Shown in pieces: positions 63,690 to 64,000 of a stretch of 64,000 bases of DNA. Both the position numbers and the translations under genes were made by a program. A model generated the notes under the pieces. The model was not told where the DNA came from, did no database searches, and saw only the letters and a list, made by a program, of their open reading frames with translations. The stretch is taken from the NCBI GenBank assembly GCA_036250195.1, contig JAVHZZ010000003.1, positions 23,465,573 through 23,529,572 of the forward strand, in the 5' to 3' direction. Source of the DNA: Mixophyes australis. Taxonomy: Eukaryota; Chordata; Amphibia; Anura; Limnodynastidae. Each line of letters opens with the position of its first letter. Position 1 is the stretch's first letter.

Positions 63690-63930
63690 GTGTGTGTCCT
63701 GCTTCCGGCTCCGGCAGCGTTGTGTCGTCACGGCGCTGCCAGTGAGAGGAGCCGCGGTCAATCAAACAAGCAGTGAAGCAAGAAAAGAAGAATAGGAGGT
63801 AAGTACAGACTACAGAGCGCTGGGTAGGGCGTGCAGAAAGGGAGGGCTACAAAAAACCGAGGGGGGACAAAAAGAGAAGAATACAGAAAAATGAGGGGGG
63901 CAGAAAGAGAGGGCTACAGGAAAATGAGGA
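63690..63930 (+). repeat. GC-rich foldback plus G-rich degenerate repeats
   Basis: ctccggcagcgttgtg and cggcgctgccagtgagagga form imperfect arms. They are followed by aagcaagaaaagaagaatag, gaggtaagtacagac and G-rich repeats with gggagggctacaaaaaa. The layout parallels 1.86-2.0 kb. Confidence 0.5.
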
Positions 63931-64000
63931 TAGGGGTAAGAATAGCTAGTGGGTATATGTGAGAACAGTTGGTAGGCAGCAGGGGACATGTCAGTGTGTA

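Overview
The window looks like vertebrate, most likely anuran amphibian, nuclear DNA: AT-rich, gene-poor and heavily repetitive. The one protein-coding gene I can support is on the minus strand. Two exons encode the middle and C-terminal part of XKR6, an XK-related multi-pass membrane protein. Exon 2 is 41584-41780 and the terminal coding exon is 35996-36960. Both have good splice signals and join in phase through a split Cys codon. Exon 1, with the start codon and promoter, is not visible and should lie beyond the right edge. So roughly 41.8-64 kb is intron 1, 36.96-41.58 kb is intron 2, and everything left of 36 kb is 3' UTR or downstream DNA. The amphibian assignment is inferred from the repeat content.

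Left part (1-36 kb): a retroelement-like leader with four repeated hairpins (0.4-0.67 kb); a tRNA-derived SINE (1.33-1.66 kb); a G-rich minisatellite (2.0-2.75 kb); a minus-strand polyadenylation-like signal cluster at 3.89 kb; several MITEs, including a hAT-like element with 8-bp target duplications (6.52-7.05 kb); a dead Tc1 transposon (14.56-15.72 kb); and three tandem arrays of 20, 52 and 24 bp units. The 52-bp array contains a hAT-like foldback element with an 8-bp target duplication. The probable XKR6 3' UTR covers about 33.7-36 kb.

Right part (36-64 kb, XKR6 introns): two sibling hAT MITEs nested in a larger inverted-repeat element in intron 2; in intron 1, a LINE 3' end, a PIF/Harbinger MITE with TTA duplications, a 2.1 kb 21-bp array, a CR1-like LINE whose coding region expanded into a 2 kb 44-bp array, a TAA-flanked Harbinger-like element, a possible Helitron, a second broken Tc1 copy, and a 40-bp array.

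The long ORFs in the 21-bp and 24-bp arrays are open on both strands because the unit length is a multiple of three; I do not regard them as genes. I found no rRNA, tRNA gene, CRISPR array or microbial-type system. The most interesting signals are structural: satellite birth inside a LINE, higher-order repeats, a transposon that dates part of a minisatellite, repeated hairpins with a compensatory base change, and a possible distant polyadenylation site.
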